NCBI GenBank assembly: GCA_963969345.1
Contig: OZ017767.1
Span: 4,244,739-4,308,738 of the forward strand
Source: Turbatrix aceti
Taxonomy: Eukaryota > Nematoda > Chromadorea > Rhabditida > Panagrolaimidae
Length of the DNA: 64,000 nt
Reading direction: 5' to 3'
In this document: positions 45,338-57,725 of the stretch, one piece after another
Position numbering within the stretch: the stretch's first letter is position 1
Layout: every line of letters begins with the position of its first letter
Notes under the pieces: model-generated
What the model was told of the DNA's origin: nothing
The model's input: the letters and a program-made list of their open reading frames with translations, nothing else
Databases searched by the model: none
Translations under genes and position numbers: made by a program

Positions 45338-46823
45338 TTAAAGATACAGAGCCTCGGGAGCGTTGTCCTTCTTACGATAGAGAACGTTCTCCTTCGCCTT
45401 TCGGAAATCCTCCATCGTGACGCGCATTCGCCGTTCGCGGAGAGCAAGGAGACCGGCTTCGGTGCACATGGCCTTGACGTCGGCGCCGGAGAGGTCGTCC
45501 TTGGCTTCGACGAACTCGTCAACCTTGACGTCGTCGGCGAGCTGCATCTTGCAGGTGTGGATGCCGAAGATGCGGCGCTTCGTACGCTCGTCTGGCAGCG
45601 GGAACTCGATTTTACGGTCGATACGTCCGGGACGGATGAGTGCAGGATCGAGGGACTCAATGCGGTTCGTCGCCATCAGAACCTTGACGTCGCCTCGCGA
45701 ATCGAAGCCATCGAGCTGGTTGAGCAGCTCCAGCATGGTGCGCTGAATCTCGCGCTCGCCACCCGAGTTGGAGTCGTACCGCTTCGTGCCGACAGCGTCA
45801 ATTTCATCGATGAAGACAATTGACTGTAAAAAAAAACAATTTACAAAGTGACATCAGACAAATAGAATAAAAACCAACCGGAGAGTGCTCTTCAGCCACG
45901 CGGAACAGTTCGCGGACCATCTTGGGACCGTCACCGAGGAATTTCTGGATAAGCTCGGAACCGACGACGCGGAGGAACGTCGCAGAAGTCTGGTTCGCAA
46001 CAGCCTTGGCGAGGAGGGTCTTGCCTGTGCCGGGAGGGCCGTAGAGGATGACGCCCTTGGGCGGCTTGATGCCCATCTCCTCGTAGTACTCAGGATGGGT
46101 CAACGGAAGCTCGACAGCCTCCTTGATTTCCTGGATCTGCGCGTCGAGACCACCGACGTCGGCATAAGTCTCCTGAGGGGCCTTCTCCAGCTTCATGACA
46201 GACACCATGGGATCGGTGTTGTCGGAAAGGACACCGATGACTGCGTGGTTTTTGTGGTTGAGGAGGACCGAGCAGCCGGGTTCGAGCTGCTCCTTGTCGA
46301 CAAAAGACATGATCGTGACGTAGTGCTCGCTGCCGACGTTCTGAAAATCAGGTAAACAAAAATACAACCAAAAAAAAGACTTACGGTAGACACGATGGCG
46401 TGCTGGTCATCGATGATTTCCTCGAGGGTGCCGACGGCCATCGGAGTGCCGCGAAGTTCGTCGACTTTGACGCGCTCCTCCTCCTGACGCATCTCCTGGG
46501 GCTTGAGGCGTTCCTGGTTGCGGATGAACTCTTCCTCCATGAGGAGGTAATCCTTGATGCGCTCGTACTTGAGCATCTTCAGACGGCATCGCGTATGCGG
46601 CGTCACTGTGGGCAGCTTGTTCGCCGCGTCGGGGCCGTGGCCTGGCTTCTTGCGCTTGCCGATGCGGGTCGGAATAGGGGCTTCATACTTCTTCTTCTTT
46701 TCTTGCTAAAACAGACTTTTTGAAAAGTAAAAATAGAACGAAGGACCAACTCACCTTATCGGCATCGCCACCGCCGTTGTCGCCTCGGCGGCCACCACCG
46801 CCCATAGACTGTCCTTGTCCCAT
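45338..46823 (-). CDS. rpt-2: 26S proteasome regulatory ATPase RPT2 (PSMC1)
   Basis: Four exons (46823-46755, 46705-46385, 46340-45879, 45823-45338) encode 445 aa, against about 440 for animal PSMC1. The N-terminus MGQGQSMGG keeps the Gly2 myristoylation context known for Rpt2. A coiled coil and OB domain follow, then an AAA+ core with Walker A GPPGTGKT, Walker B IVFIDEID, sensor region LMATNR and arginine finger segment [11 protein letters not shown]. The C-terminus NAPEALYL has the HbYX-like L-Y-L end that docks in the alpha ring of the 20S core and opens its gate. All introns are 45-55 bp with clean borders. A GTTTTTAG acceptor lies about 25 bp before the ATG. It diverges from the gene at 47233. 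Confidence 0.97.
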
Positions 46824-47232
46824 GGCTGCTCCGAGGAATCCAAGAAACTAAAAACAAAAACCTGAGTCAATGGCAAAGATGCAAAATAAGCCACAAAAAG
46901 GGTAAGCGAAACGCGAAGGGAACCGAAAAAATTGTCATCATTTCCCCCAGCAAAAGTAGCGCGCTGCGCTTTCGTGGTGAGAACATACTGAAAATAAAAA
47001 ATACGTAAATTTTGAGGGATTTCGATGGGTGAACCTTATTTGTGACGCTCGGATACACCAGATATATGAATCAACGTTACAAAACAGCAGACAGCAATAA
47101 AAGACGCAAAAACCAGCAAAGCAACGTTTTTTATAAACTGGGGTCCAAACAGGTACTTCTACACGGAAAACAATCTCATGCTACATTTTTTTTGTGCTTT
47201 TGGTCGTCAGGTGGATTATTAGATCTGTGGAT

Positions 47233-47785
47233 ATGGAATCTTCCCAAGAAAGCTCTGTCTCCGCGGCGGCATCCAATGCCAGTGAACCTGTATCGCCGGT
47301 GGAAGTTGTCGAGGACGCAATCCCAAAACCTGCGAAAAAGGACAATTCCCGTCACCTGGCTCTCCGAGACATGGATAATATAAAAGCCTCCGAAATGTTC
47401 GTCGGCGAAGCCATGCTCGGTCTCAACTACATCGTTCCTCAGCCAGAAGTGGAGTCAGGGTTATACGTTCATCATATCGCGCGTGCCTTTGACACCTTTG
47501 CCTAGTGAGTTTTTTTTGCCCATTTTATATTTTGAGTGAAAACATCTGCGTTTTAGCGAATTTCCGGAGCACGCCGGATCTCTGGAGTACCGCATCCAAC
47601 TGCGATACGCAGACTTTTTCCGCACTCCCTGCGGAGTCAATCGTAAGACCATCACGGACAACGAAGAATTCCTGAATGTTGTCGACTTCATCGACAAGAA
47701 TGAACTGGAAGTGTTGTATCCATTTGTCTTCGAAATAGTCGGCAAACCTCCCGGTAAAGCTGCCGGCAAAGCTGCCCGCAAGTGA
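47233..47785 (+). CDS. small unknown protein
   Basis: Two exons (47233-47504, 47557-47785) give 166 aa; I do not recognise the family. The first 45 residues are Ser/Ala/Glu-rich and likely disordered. The middle contains GEAMLGLNYIVPQPEVESG and a more folded stretch with alternating hydrophobics (YRIQLRYADFFRTP). The end is a basic, Gly/Ala/Lys-rich tail (KPPGKAAGKAARK). No signal peptide or membrane segment is seen. An acceptor-like GTCGTCAG ends at 47210, 22 bp before the ATG. It is the first of three closely spaced plus-strand genes (gaps of about 270 and 330 bp), compatible with an operon. Confidence 0.7.
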
Positions 47786-48034
47786 CTGCAGAACTCGATT
47801 TGAACGATGCAATGATAACAGAAAGAACAAGATCTCGTTTTACACGCACATGTTATTTTTGCCATTTACGCATTCCGTGATTTTTTTTAACGATTTTTTG
47901 TATTACGCATTTCGTGAACTTAATAAAAGTGGATTGACATTCTGAATTGATTACATAGAAGTGGAAATAAGTTATTTGTGCTTTCTGATATTTTCATCGA
48001 AGCTGCAGATGTTTACGATACCGATAGGCTTTTC

Positions 48035-48036
48035 AG
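48035..48036 (+). promoter_or_regulatory. splice-leader-type acceptor before FTSJ1
   Basis: GCTTTTCAG ends here, 17 bp before the ATG at 48054, with no upstream coding exon to join. This is the expected place of a trans-splice acceptor in a nematode downstream gene. Confidence 0.5.
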
Positions 48037-48053
48037 TTGATTTATTAGTCGTC

Positions 48054-49260
48054 ATGGGTAAGGCAAAGTGCGATACCGTGGATCACTACTACCGGCGTGC
48101 CAAAGTGGGCGGTTACCGGGCAAGGAGCGCGTACAAGCTTATCCAGTGCGATGCCGAGTTTCACCTCCTCGACGGCGCTCAGACCGTCGTCGACCTTTGC
48201 GCTGCCCCCGGCTCCTGGAGCCAGGTGGTCGTTATCAAGATGTGGAAGGCCCACCAGGCCGAACGGGCTGCGGCGATCGCCCGAGGCGAGAGCGTGCCGA
48301 CGTACGAAAACGAAGTCGAAGAACTCGAGGAAGCGATGACCTTTATCGACGCTTCCGGAGTTCGAAGAAGACGACTCGTCGCCGTCGACCTCCAAGAAAT
48401 GGCACCGATCACGGGGGTTCATATCATAACGGGCGACATCACTCAGGTGAGCTTTGCGGCGTGTTCTAGGTTCAACAAGGGAACCACGATTTTTTTTTTA
48501 GAAATCCACGATGGAGGAGATAATCGGAGCCATTGGGGATCGGAAGGCTGATGTCGTCATCTGCGATGGGGCGCCTGAGGTCACCGGTCGACACACCTTC
48601 GACGAGTACCTCCAGAGCCAGCTCATCTTTGCCGCTTTTACGACGACCATGTTCATCCTCAAGCCGGGCGGTCATTTCATCTCCAAGGTCTGGCATTGCT
48701 CCGGATGAATTGAAAACCCTCTCTCTTTTAGGTTTTCCGTTTCAGAAATATTGACCTGCTTGAAACACAGTTCCGGCAATTTTTCTACGAGGTTTACATC
48801 CATAAACCGGCTTCGAGTCGACGGAACAGCAGAGGTGGGCTTTTTTGGAGATAAAAATCGTAAAAAAAGTAGTCAATGTGTTCAGAGCACTTTCTGGTGT
48901 GCAAGTACTACAAGCCTCTGCCAGATTTTGAACCGCTTCTCATCACCGCGAAAGACGTCTTTGACAAAAATGACTTTGGTAAGCAATTTTTGGGTTTCCG
49001 TCGTCCGAAGCAGAGTAAACCAACGTGCACCTATTTCAGAACAGTTGAAAAAGACTTTCACGCCTGCGCAGCGAAAGTACATCCCGATGCTGTTGAGGGG
49101 CGACTTCAGCGGATACTCGCCCCGAGAAGCCAGGCAGCTCGAGAAGCAGTCTGCCAGACTCTCCTACGCGAAAGGCATGCAGGACATCAGAGTGGACTAC
49201 CAAGAGGAAAAGGAGATTCTCGAGAACTTCAACGGACTCTCGCTTCTTGCCAAGGGTTAG
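48054..49260 (+). CDS. FTSJ1: tRNA 2'-O-ribose methyltransferase FTSJ1/TRM7
   Basis: Five exons (48054-48446, 48502-48687, 48732-48834, 48886-48978, 49040-49260) give 331 aa. The SAM-binding motif is VDLCAAPGSWSQV. The catalytic K-D-K-E tetrad is visible as Lys in SAYKLI, Asp in VICDGAPEVTG, Lys in GGHFISK and Glu in SSRRNSREHF. These features place it in the FtsJ/Trm7 group that methylates the anticodon loop (positions 32 and 34) of certain tRNAs, working with THADA- or WDR6-type partners. Unlike typical family members it carries a charged insertion of about 40 residues (ARGESVPTYENEVEELEEAM) between the SAM motif and VAVDLQEMAPI. It has a C-terminal extension. It sits between an unknown gene and AspRS, all on the plus strand. 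Confidence 0.93.
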
Positions 49261-49574
49261 TCATCTTCGCTCTTGGCAAAATGTTTCTAACAGTTGTTTT
49301 TATTGACGAACGTTCTTTTCCCTCGCACGTCACCTATTGTTTTATCCGTTTTTCGGCTCCGTTCGTAATCCTTTTTCACCTTTTTTCTGTATTTTGAGAT
49401 ATTTAGCCGGTTTCGAGACTCCGGGGCATAAAAACGGGGCGGGGGGATTACTAGCGTTTGTCTGTTATGTTTTTTCGATTTTTTTCACACGATGCGTGAC
49501 GATTTTCAGCGTTGTGTAATAACTTGCAACGCCCCTGACAAAAGTAACCCTTGATTTTACATTGTGAATTTTTC

Positions 49575-49576
49575 AG
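49575..49576 (+). promoter_or_regulatory. splice-leader-type acceptor before AspRS
   Basis: AATTTTTCAG ends here, 14 bp before the ATG at 49591. There is no upstream exon in frame, and the previous gene ends 300 bp earlier, so trans-splicing is the simplest reading. Confidence 0.5.
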
Positions 49577-49590
49577 CATTTGAATTGGAT

Positions 49591-51287
49591 ATGTCGGAGC
49601 CCGTCGCCGAAGCTCAGCCAGAAACTGGCGAAAAGCCACTTACCAAGAAGGAACTGCGCAAGCTTGAGCGTCAGAACAAGAAAGCCGCTGACTTGAAGGA
49701 CACCGTAAGTTGAATCCAACAAATGAAAAATTTTATTTTTTTTTTATTTTTTCAGGTGGTCGACACGATTGCTGATACCCTCTCTCAACTCGATCCCATC
49801 TGTGCTGGAAGGTACGGCATCCACCCGCTCATCCAGTCTACGGACGAGTCCAACGATGTGACGTTTACCCCCGTTCAAAACCTCTCGGTTGACCTTGACG
49901 GCCAGGAAATTTGGATTCGCGGTCGCCTGCACACATCGCGCGTCAAGGGCAAGACTGCCTTCATCGTCGTCCGCCAGCGCATCTCGACGGTGCAGGCCGT
50001 CGCCTTTGCCGGCGAGCAGATGAGCAAGCAGTTTGTCAACTTCATCGGCAAGATCACCCGCGAGTCAATCATCGACGTGAAGGGTGTCGTCTCGAAGGTT
50101 GAGCAGCCCGTGGCTTCGTGCACGCAGAGCGCCGTCGAACTCAAGATCACGCAGCTCTTCATCGTGTCGAAAGCCGAGCCCCAGCTCCCGCTGCTCATCG
50201 AGGATGCCAGTCGTGGTGCCGATGACGAGAGCGGACTCGCCGTTGTCAACCTCGACACGAGACTCGACAACCGTGTTCTCGATCTTCGTACGCTGACGAG
50301 TCACGCTATCTTCAAGGTTCAGCACGGAATTTGCGAGCTGTTCCGTGATTTCCTGAGGGAGCGCGGATTTCTGGAGATCCACACACCCAAGATCATCAGC
50401 GCAGCCTCGGAAGGTGGTGCCAACGTTTTTGAAGTCAGTTGACCTTTTTTCTGGGATCTTTTCTTTTTATATAAAATATTTTTTTGCAGGTTTCGTACTT
50501 TAAACGCTCGGCGTATCTGGCCCAGTCGCCCCAGCTGTACAAGCAGATGGCCATCGCCGCCGACTTTGACCGCGTCTTCACGATCGGCTCCGTGTTCCGC
50601 GCGGAGGACAGCAACACCCATCGCCACCTGACGGAGTTCATCGGACTCGATCTCGAGATGTCCATCAAGTTCCACTACCACGAGGCGGTCAACGTGATCG
50701 GCGAGCTGTTCATCGCTCTCTTCAAGCACCTCCACCAGCACTACGCCGCTGAAATCGAGACCGTCGGCAAGCAGTATCCCGCTGAGCCCTTCATCTACAC
50801 CGAGAAGCCCCTCATCCTGTCCTACGAAGAGGGCGTCGGACTTCTGCGCGAGGCTGGCATCGAGCAGGAGCTCGAGGAGGACCTCAGCACCGCCAACGAG
50901 AAGGCGCTCGGCCGGATTGTGCACGACAGGTACAAGACGGACTTTTACATCCTCGACAAGTTCCCCCTTGCCGTGCGTCCGTTCTACACGATGCCCGCCG
51001 CCGAAGACAAGCGGTGGTCCAACAGCTACGACATGTTCATGCGAGGCGAAGAAATTCTCTCCGGTGCCCAGCGTATCCACGATGCAGCGCTCCTCCTCGA
51101 ACGCGCTCAGCACCACAAAATCGAGATTGCCAAGATCCAGGCGTACATCGACGCCTTCAAGTACGGCTGTCCACCCCACGCCGGCGGCGGCATCGGCCTC
51201 GAGCGCGTTACCATGCTCTTCCTCGGCACCGGAAACATCCGTCTCTCATCTCTCTTCCCCCGCGATCCCAAGCGTCTCACTCCTTGA
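49591..51287 (+). CDS. DARS1: cytosolic aspartyl-tRNA synthetase
   Basis: Three exons (49591-49704, 49756-50433, 50490-51287) give 529 aa, close to animal cytosolic AspRS. After a basic, Lys/Glu-rich N-terminal helix ([15 protein letters not shown]) comes the OB-fold anticodon-binding domain ([13 protein letters not shown]). The class II catalytic core has motif 1 near FLEIHTPKI, motif 2 [15 protein letters not shown] and motif 3 [15 protein letters not shown]. It charges tRNA-Asp with aspartate in the cytosol, in animals usually as part of the multisynthetase complex. Codon use is strongly GC3-rich, as expected for a highly expressed gene. It ends tail to tail with PIKfyve, 292 bp apart. Confidence 0.97.
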
Positions 51288-51579
51288 GGTGCTTGCTTGC
51301 CGTTTCCGTTGTCGGTGAATCATTTTTCCCGACTTTGTTTTTTCTTGCTTCCTTTTCAAGGATCTGTTCTATCTATTTGACGGTTTTTTTCGTTTCATAA
51401 TTGATATAAAATCCAGTTTGAACCCGATTCAAGGCACTGATGTGTTTATTGCGTCGTCGCTTGACTTACCGGTCTAGCGTAATCTCTAGCAGAGTGAAAA
51501 GTGATACAGTCATTTTGCACAGGGCGTTCCCGTAAGCGAAAAAAAGATAATGAGGCACAGCAGAGCAGAAAGTGGGGGT

Positions 51580-54500
51580 TCAGTATTTGGAAGTTTCGCT
51601 GTTGAGGTCGGACCACTGGTTTGGAGCGAGGGGAAAGTAGATGTCGATGGCCTCGCAGAAGCGCTTGCGGTACGCCTCAGGACTGACAATGGTCGGAAGG
51701 TGAGGGGTCGGAAGGGCGGTCTTGACGATCGATTCGAGCTTCTTGTCGAGAGTGTACGTGCGCATGTAGTCGACGATGCCGATGTAGACCTCGTCGGTGT
51801 CGTCGCAGATGCCGGCGAGCAAGCTGTAGTCCATAATGCCCAACGACGTCAGAAAGTGGCTGTCGTTTGCTATGGCCTGGTTGAGAGCGGCTTTTGAGTG
51901 GGGGTGGACGTAGATCTGGTTCCCCCAGAGGTCCTGAACGAGATTTTCGTCCAGCAGAACAGGAGCTGCGGATTTCGGGGACGCGTACCTGCAAAATAAT
52001 ATAAAATTACCAAAAAAGCTCGTAACGTCGAAACAACTTACCTATTCCTGAGAGAACCCTTGAGATCCCAGAGCTGCTTGATGCTCTTTTTGTAGAAGAG
52101 AAACTCCATGACGAGAAGATCCATCTCGACGTCCTGGCCGCCCTGTTTATTCCTACACACGACCTGGAAGACACCGTAGATCTTGCAGAGCGCAGTCAGC
52201 CGCTTCTCCGTGACGGCAGTGTAAATGTAGTCAAAGTAGTTGGGCGCGCATTTCCGAAAGCAGTCTAGCTCGACGCCGCTCAGCTGTTTGAAGACAAACC
52301 GCTCATCCTGCGTGCGGAAGAAGGAGGCTCCCGACTTGCCGCCCTGGGGGTGCCAGTTCGACGACGTAGACAGGCTCCGGATGAACTGGTGCTCGCCGCG
52401 CGCAAAGATGGCCCTGCGCAGAAGGTTGAAGTGTTCCGCGTAGTAAACCTTAACCTCGTAGCACGCTCTCGAATCCTCAAACTTGATCGTGATGTTCGCA
52501 TTCGCGTCTTTGGGCCCGGCAGAGTCGAGGGAAGCCATTTTGCGAAGCGTGAGAGGCTCGTTCTGGTCACTAAAGTACTCGCGGAGCTGGCGCCTCTTCG
52601 TCGCGTATTCCTGCGTCGTAAGAGCGTAGGCGATGATCGAGCCAATGTCGGGGTGCGTGTTGCCTTTGCTGTCAAGCATGTCGCGCACCACCACCGGAAT
52701 GTTCTCTACAACTGCCGGGGTAACAGTATTTTCCAGATTTCAAAAAACTTACCTTCATTGAACGGCAGCTCCCAGTGAAAGTTTTTAGGCAGTGGCAGTG
52801 CAATCTGGCCTGCCGGCACGTCCCGAAGTCCGGAGGCACTCAGGGCAGCAAGACTCGTCACTGACGGGTTCGTGGTCACTGATGTGTAGCCGTTGGAGTT
52901 GGAAGTGGCAGTTGGTCCAGGTGTAGGCACATCGTCAGCCCCTGCCTCACCGAGACTGCCGGACCGACTCGTCCGAGTGACCGCGCGTCTGGCCAGCGCG
53001 ACGAGATCGTAAAGCGTCTTGGCCTGGTTCCAGGACTGCATGAAGGTGAACAAAAACTGTCGACACGTCGTGAAGGCATCCATCGCTTCGAGATAGGTTT
53101 CGTTGTCGCTGAGCACCGTTGACTGGTTCCAGAAGTGTTCGACGCACTGCTTGAAGTCTACCATTTTCTGACTGCAAAGGATATTTAAAAATGATGCCAT
53201 CTGATCCCGCATAAACTCACTCGAACACGCTGCGCCGATCTTCAACGAACGCCGCCAGCAAGGAGTAGCCATCGGCAGCCTGCAGCGTGACTTCGTTCGC
53301 GGAAATCACGTTTTCGGCATCGGAGAAGATGGTAGCTGCCAGCTGGCGGGCTTCGTTCACTTTTGTGCCGATGCTGAGGCACGTTATTTCCTGCGGTTCG
53401 ACGAGGCATATAATCGGCGCGAAGGTAACGTGAAGTGGCTGCACAGGGATCACCTTGAAGCACGTCGCGTAGTTTCTCCGTGAAAAATAGTGGTGGTGCT
53501 CGTGGAAGGTGCAGTGCTCGCATGGCGGCGACGCGTCGGCGAAAAGCATTGAGATACAGTGCACGCCATTCGCCAGGTAATCCACGAACTTGGCAAAGCT
53601 CATGTGCCACATCATCGGCGTCACCTGCATCGTCGACGACGTCACCTTGCAACTAAAAAATACATTTGTGATTAAAAAAACTCCCGGACGTCACTCACGT
53701 CGGGCAGGCCCGCCACGCGTAGATTCCATCGCCATCGACGGCCACAGAAGGCGGCACGCATTCAAACGAGTCGTCCGAGATGGAAGACGGCTTCACGAGC
53801 AGCTGCGTCGTGATTTCGATGCGCGCGTTCTTGTGGACAAACTTTCGACGGTGATCGATCATCGCTTTGTTGCACTTTCGGCACTTGTAGCTTTCGCTAA
53901 AGCAAAATCTGCAAAAATAGATGCGTCAACGAAGAATTTCCCTAAATTCGACTCACTGAATCAGAAAAGTGCCAAGTGTCCGGTCTTGAATGCCGTAGAA
54001 CGTCCACATCGGCGGCCACGGCCCGTCACAGAGCGAGGGCGCCGATTTCTTCAGAAACGACGAGTAGAGCACGACGATGCGCTGGTGACTGACCGGATTG
54101 AAGACATCAAAGTTGGGGCCTCGGAGACGCTCCATGTGGGTGTTAAAATCCTTACAAAAGATGGCCGCGTGCCGAGTCCGCTTTTTCCTCTCCAGCAGTT
54201 TTTTCTCCCGCCTGGCGTTGAAGAAAAGGCCGCCTTTGGCGCGAAACCGAGCCACCGCGCCAGGATCGATGTCTCTCTTCTTCGTGATGGGGTCTTTGAA
54301 ATCGTCGATGCGAGCGCACTCGTCGTGGCATTTGACAGTGAGGTTGTTCAGCTGCCAATCCAAGGCCTCCCTGGCCCGGCAGTGCTCCACGTGCTCCGCT
54401 TCGGTGAAAAAGTGAATCGGTTGTCGGCGGTGGTATTCGACGAGAAAACACTTTTTGCCCGGTGGCGTCTCCAGGTAGGGCGGCAGAAAAGATATGAGTG

Positions 54501-56706
54501 GCGAGTTGGACAGTACGGCCTGTGACATTTCTTCCAAAAATGCGTTCTGTAGATTATTTTGCTTGTTTAAACCTCAAAGCGTTGAAAGTTATCCCACCGT
54601 CTCATCGTAGGTTTGTCCGGCGTTCAGCTGGCAAACCTGGCACTTGGGGGTCACCTGTAGCGTCGGCTTGGTGCCAAAAAACTCCAGGAAAGCCACTTCG
54701 AGACCGCTTGAGTAACGCAACAAGACTAAAAGCTTGAGAATCCGCTTGGCAGCTCGCAGCTCCCGACGCGATTTTGCTCGAAGCAAAACTGTTACTCCCC
54801 GGTCTGGTGGGCAGTCGTCAAAGATCTAAAAAACGCTCAGATGTCAAACATCATCGACCGGAACTCTCGTAAATTGAAACTCACGATAATCCGCTTTTGT
54901 TCACCGTTTGCAACGTTAAAAACCTGTTCCTTGAACTTCGGACAGAATCCGACGACGCCGGGATGCATGTGCGCGTCCATGATGGACGTCGGTGTGGCAT
55001 TGGTCGATCGGGCGACGCGTTCGATGACGGATCGCTTGACACCCGTGATAACCGCGACCCCGGCCTGAACGAGGAAGTCAACAGCGACACGGGCCACCGA
55101 CTGCTCGACGAGGAGAAGGTTGGCTTTGCGCGACGTGATGCGATCCACGTGATGGCGGAGGAACTCGGATTCCTGCTCGATGATGGGCTCGATGGAAGTG
55201 AGCTTCTGCTCCCGCTCGTAGTCGATCCCGCCTTCCAGAACCATGACAGATGCGCTTGAAAGATGCCGCGGCATGTCCGAGTGAAGCAAACTCTTTGAAC
55301 ACGCTACGCCGTAGATCACCTCGTATTCGGGTTGTTCTGCGTCCTCCAGCTGGATCCGCTTGACATGCACGTAGCGCAGGATGTTCATTGACTCCTCAGT
55401 GCCCCTGCCGGCGACGTCTACCTTCACGGTTGCCGCGATCTCCCTTGACAGTGGCCAGAGGACTGGTTTCCAAGCTTCCGGGTCCAGTTGCTCCCGAGCG
55501 AACATAAAATCGAGCAGGGCCTCAAGGTGGCGTTCGAACTGATCCGTCAGACTTCCTTTTGTCAGGTCGACTGCCGAGGCGTTCGAACGTCGCGCTGAAA
55601 CCGGCACAGGAGCGGGCCGGGGCGGTGGGGTGGTTGAGCGGGAAGTTTCGTCCTGAGATGAGTCTCCGAGCTCCTAAAAACTGGGTCAGAATAAAACAAA
55701 AAGTTAGAAAGGTATTACAAAAGTATTCAGCCTGCTGCGGTGAGAAGCGGTGATCTGCTTAACCCAATATGGCTCATCGATGGTCCTCTTCGACGACACA
55801 GATTGAGCGTCATCAAATGCCGATGACCGGGATGCACGATCGGAAGAATCGGCAGCGGCGGCAGAAGCTGGCAACGTGGAGCAGAGGCCTGCAACACGAA
55901 AAAAATAAATAAAACCTAATTTAATAAAAAAAATATAATTGTTCCAGCTCGGTTCCAAACGCACCATTCGTGAGTGACGCCATGCTGGTGGTCGAATTGA
56001 CGTCCGAGTTGACGTAGAACAAGGAACTTGCAGAGGCGTGCCCGTTGACGCCGGGATCGTTAAGAAAGGGGAACGGCGGTGCCAAACTGCTGCTTTCGTT
56101 GGAACTCAGCAGAGGCCCTCTTCGTCGCCGCGTCATCGACGACGACAAATAAAGGTCAATATTGTTCTCGCAGTACGTGCAAACCCTGAGCACGCCGGTG
56201 TATCCAAGATCAGAGCCGTTGATCGTGTTCTTCGTGCACGCGGAGCAGAAGATCTGACCACAAAGCCGGCAGTGGTGCTTGCGCCGGAACGCGTTGAACT
56301 TTTCGTGGCACTCGTAGCACTCCTTCACCGTCGAATCCGGCATCCAGTAGCGTCGGAACTCGGAATGGTTGTAGTCCTGGAGACTGGAGGAGCCCCGAAA
56401 CATGGACGAGAGCCGGTGCTTCATCCTGCGCGGGTGCTCCGGAGATGGCTCCCTCTCTGGGGTCGAGTCCGCGACCGAAGCGTTGTCGTCTTCCACTGCC
56501 GCCGCCGGCTGCAGTTCGCCGTCGACCTCGACGCCACGACCGACCACCACGCGTGGCGAGGAGTCCTCGATCGCCGGCCGAAACAGCCGGGTGATGAAGC
56601 CGCCCAGAAATGATTCACCTGCTGCGTTGGCGGCATTCTGAGCATCGTCGTCACCCGAAAACGAGGGAAAGACGGTCAGCTCGCTGCCTCGACGCTGCAC
56701 CGACAT
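51580..56706 (-). CDS. PIKFYVE: PIKfyve/Fab1 phosphatidylinositol 3-phosphate 5-kinase
   Basis: Ten exons join with matching phases to about 1552 aa: 56706-55965, 55888-55719, 55673-54885, 54825-54598, 54546-53957, 53908-53699, 53652-53221, 53171-52753, 52711-52042, 51988-51580. Order of domains: an N-terminal FYVE finger (WMPDS, RKHHCRLCG, about residues 120-180) that binds PI3P on endosomes; a TCP-1/CCT-like domain (about 330-570, with GVAVITGVKRS); a Cys-rich Fab1-specific region with CRKCN; and a C-terminal lipid kinase domain with GGKSGASFF, ELDCFRKCAPNYFDYI, MDYSLLAGICDD and IGIVDYMRTYTLDKKLE. It makes PI(3,5)P2 for endolysosome maintenance. I see no DEP domain between FYVE and CCT, and the length is close to nematode PPK-3 rather than the about 2100-aa vertebrate protein. 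A CTTTTTAG acceptor lies 3 bp before the ATG. Confidence 0.95.
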
Positions 56707-56709
56707 TGC

Positions 56710-56711
56710 CT
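56710..56711 (-). promoter_or_regulatory. acceptor 3 bp before the PIKfyve ATG
   Basis: On the minus strand TACTTTTTAG is followed by GCA and the ATG. It is either a trans-splice acceptor or the end of a 5' UTR intron. Confidence 0.5.
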
Positions 56712-57068
56712 AAAAAGTAGATGATTCAGTAGCTGGCAGGAGTGATTTCTTTTTACGTGGACCAGGTTGTTCAAGTTCCCTTCCGTCAAACACAAATCGC
56801 GCCGGGAACACCCGTCTCTCGCCGTTTGGTTCCGTTCTTCGATTTTTCCTCTTTTGTCAATCGGTTCAAACCAAACAGCAACCAAAGCACCTGTCGGCCA
56901 GCGCACATGGCATGAGGACTTGAGGCAATAAAGGCTAATGGGCTTACGCGTCCTGGCGCGAAAGCGGGGGTGCTAGCTGTGCGGTCTTGGAAGCAAGCTG
57001 CGCGCAGCTAGCTTCCAACTCTCGATCAATATCCGGTTCGCTCGGAGCCGCCGCAGCTTGTTGCCGAC

Positions 57069-57622
57069 ATGCGAGACAAGGTGGATCACAAGTGGGGCGA
57101 CTACCTGGGCGGTCGCAAGTCTAAGGCACGACGGAATTTTATTCTTGAAACAATATTTTCCTTCAATCAGCTGATTCCGTCTTTCAGCGAGGTTTTTGAT
57201 GAGGTAAGGCTGTTTGGTGAAATATTTGAACTTTGTGTAAAAAAACTGAAACAGAATTCTCCCTTTTTGGTTTTTACGTTCGTTGGAGCATTCCGTTCAA
57301 CGTCCGGAGTTTTATGGCGTCTGAAACTGGTATTTGTGACCGTTTCCTTGACAGCCACTTGTTTACCACACGCCTTTCATGCGTCATAGGGCTGCATTTC
57401 ATTTCTTCCGCAGGCCTGCCATCATAGCGACATTTTCAGGATACTTTTTACGTCTTTGCGGGGCTGGTGCTCATCGCCGCAGTTATTTTTGTCTACTGCA
57501 TGGTGTACATTTTCAAAGTGCGTGTACGTGAGTATCCTGTATCGGTAGATCGGCAGTGGCGCGACTTTGAACCGGCGAACCCCTTTCGCTTTCCCTGGCA
57601 GACCCATGACCACCAAGACTGA
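57069..57622 (+). CDS. small single-pass membrane protein, unknown
   Basis: Two exons (57069-57203, 57440-57622) encode 105 aa. The N-terminal half is basic and hydrophilic (KWGDYLGGRKSKARRNF). A single membrane span, FAGLVLIAAVIFVYCMVYIF, follows. The short C-terminal tail is rich in aromatic and acidic residues (DFEPANPFRFPW). No cleavable signal peptide is evident. The positive charges before the span suggest the N-terminus faces the cytosol. I do not recognise a family. It is divergent from PIKfyve with about 360 bp between start codons and convergent with the CAP gene (104 bp). Splice borders GTAAGG/TTTTCAG and matching phase support the model. Confidence 0.65.
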
Positions 57623-57725
57623 CTTTTTTGTCAATTTTTTTGTACCGTACAATTTTGTCACACATCTCATCATGAGCCATTTGTCACCCAGATCAAGGAA
57701 AAATAAAAAAGTGCCAACGATAAAT

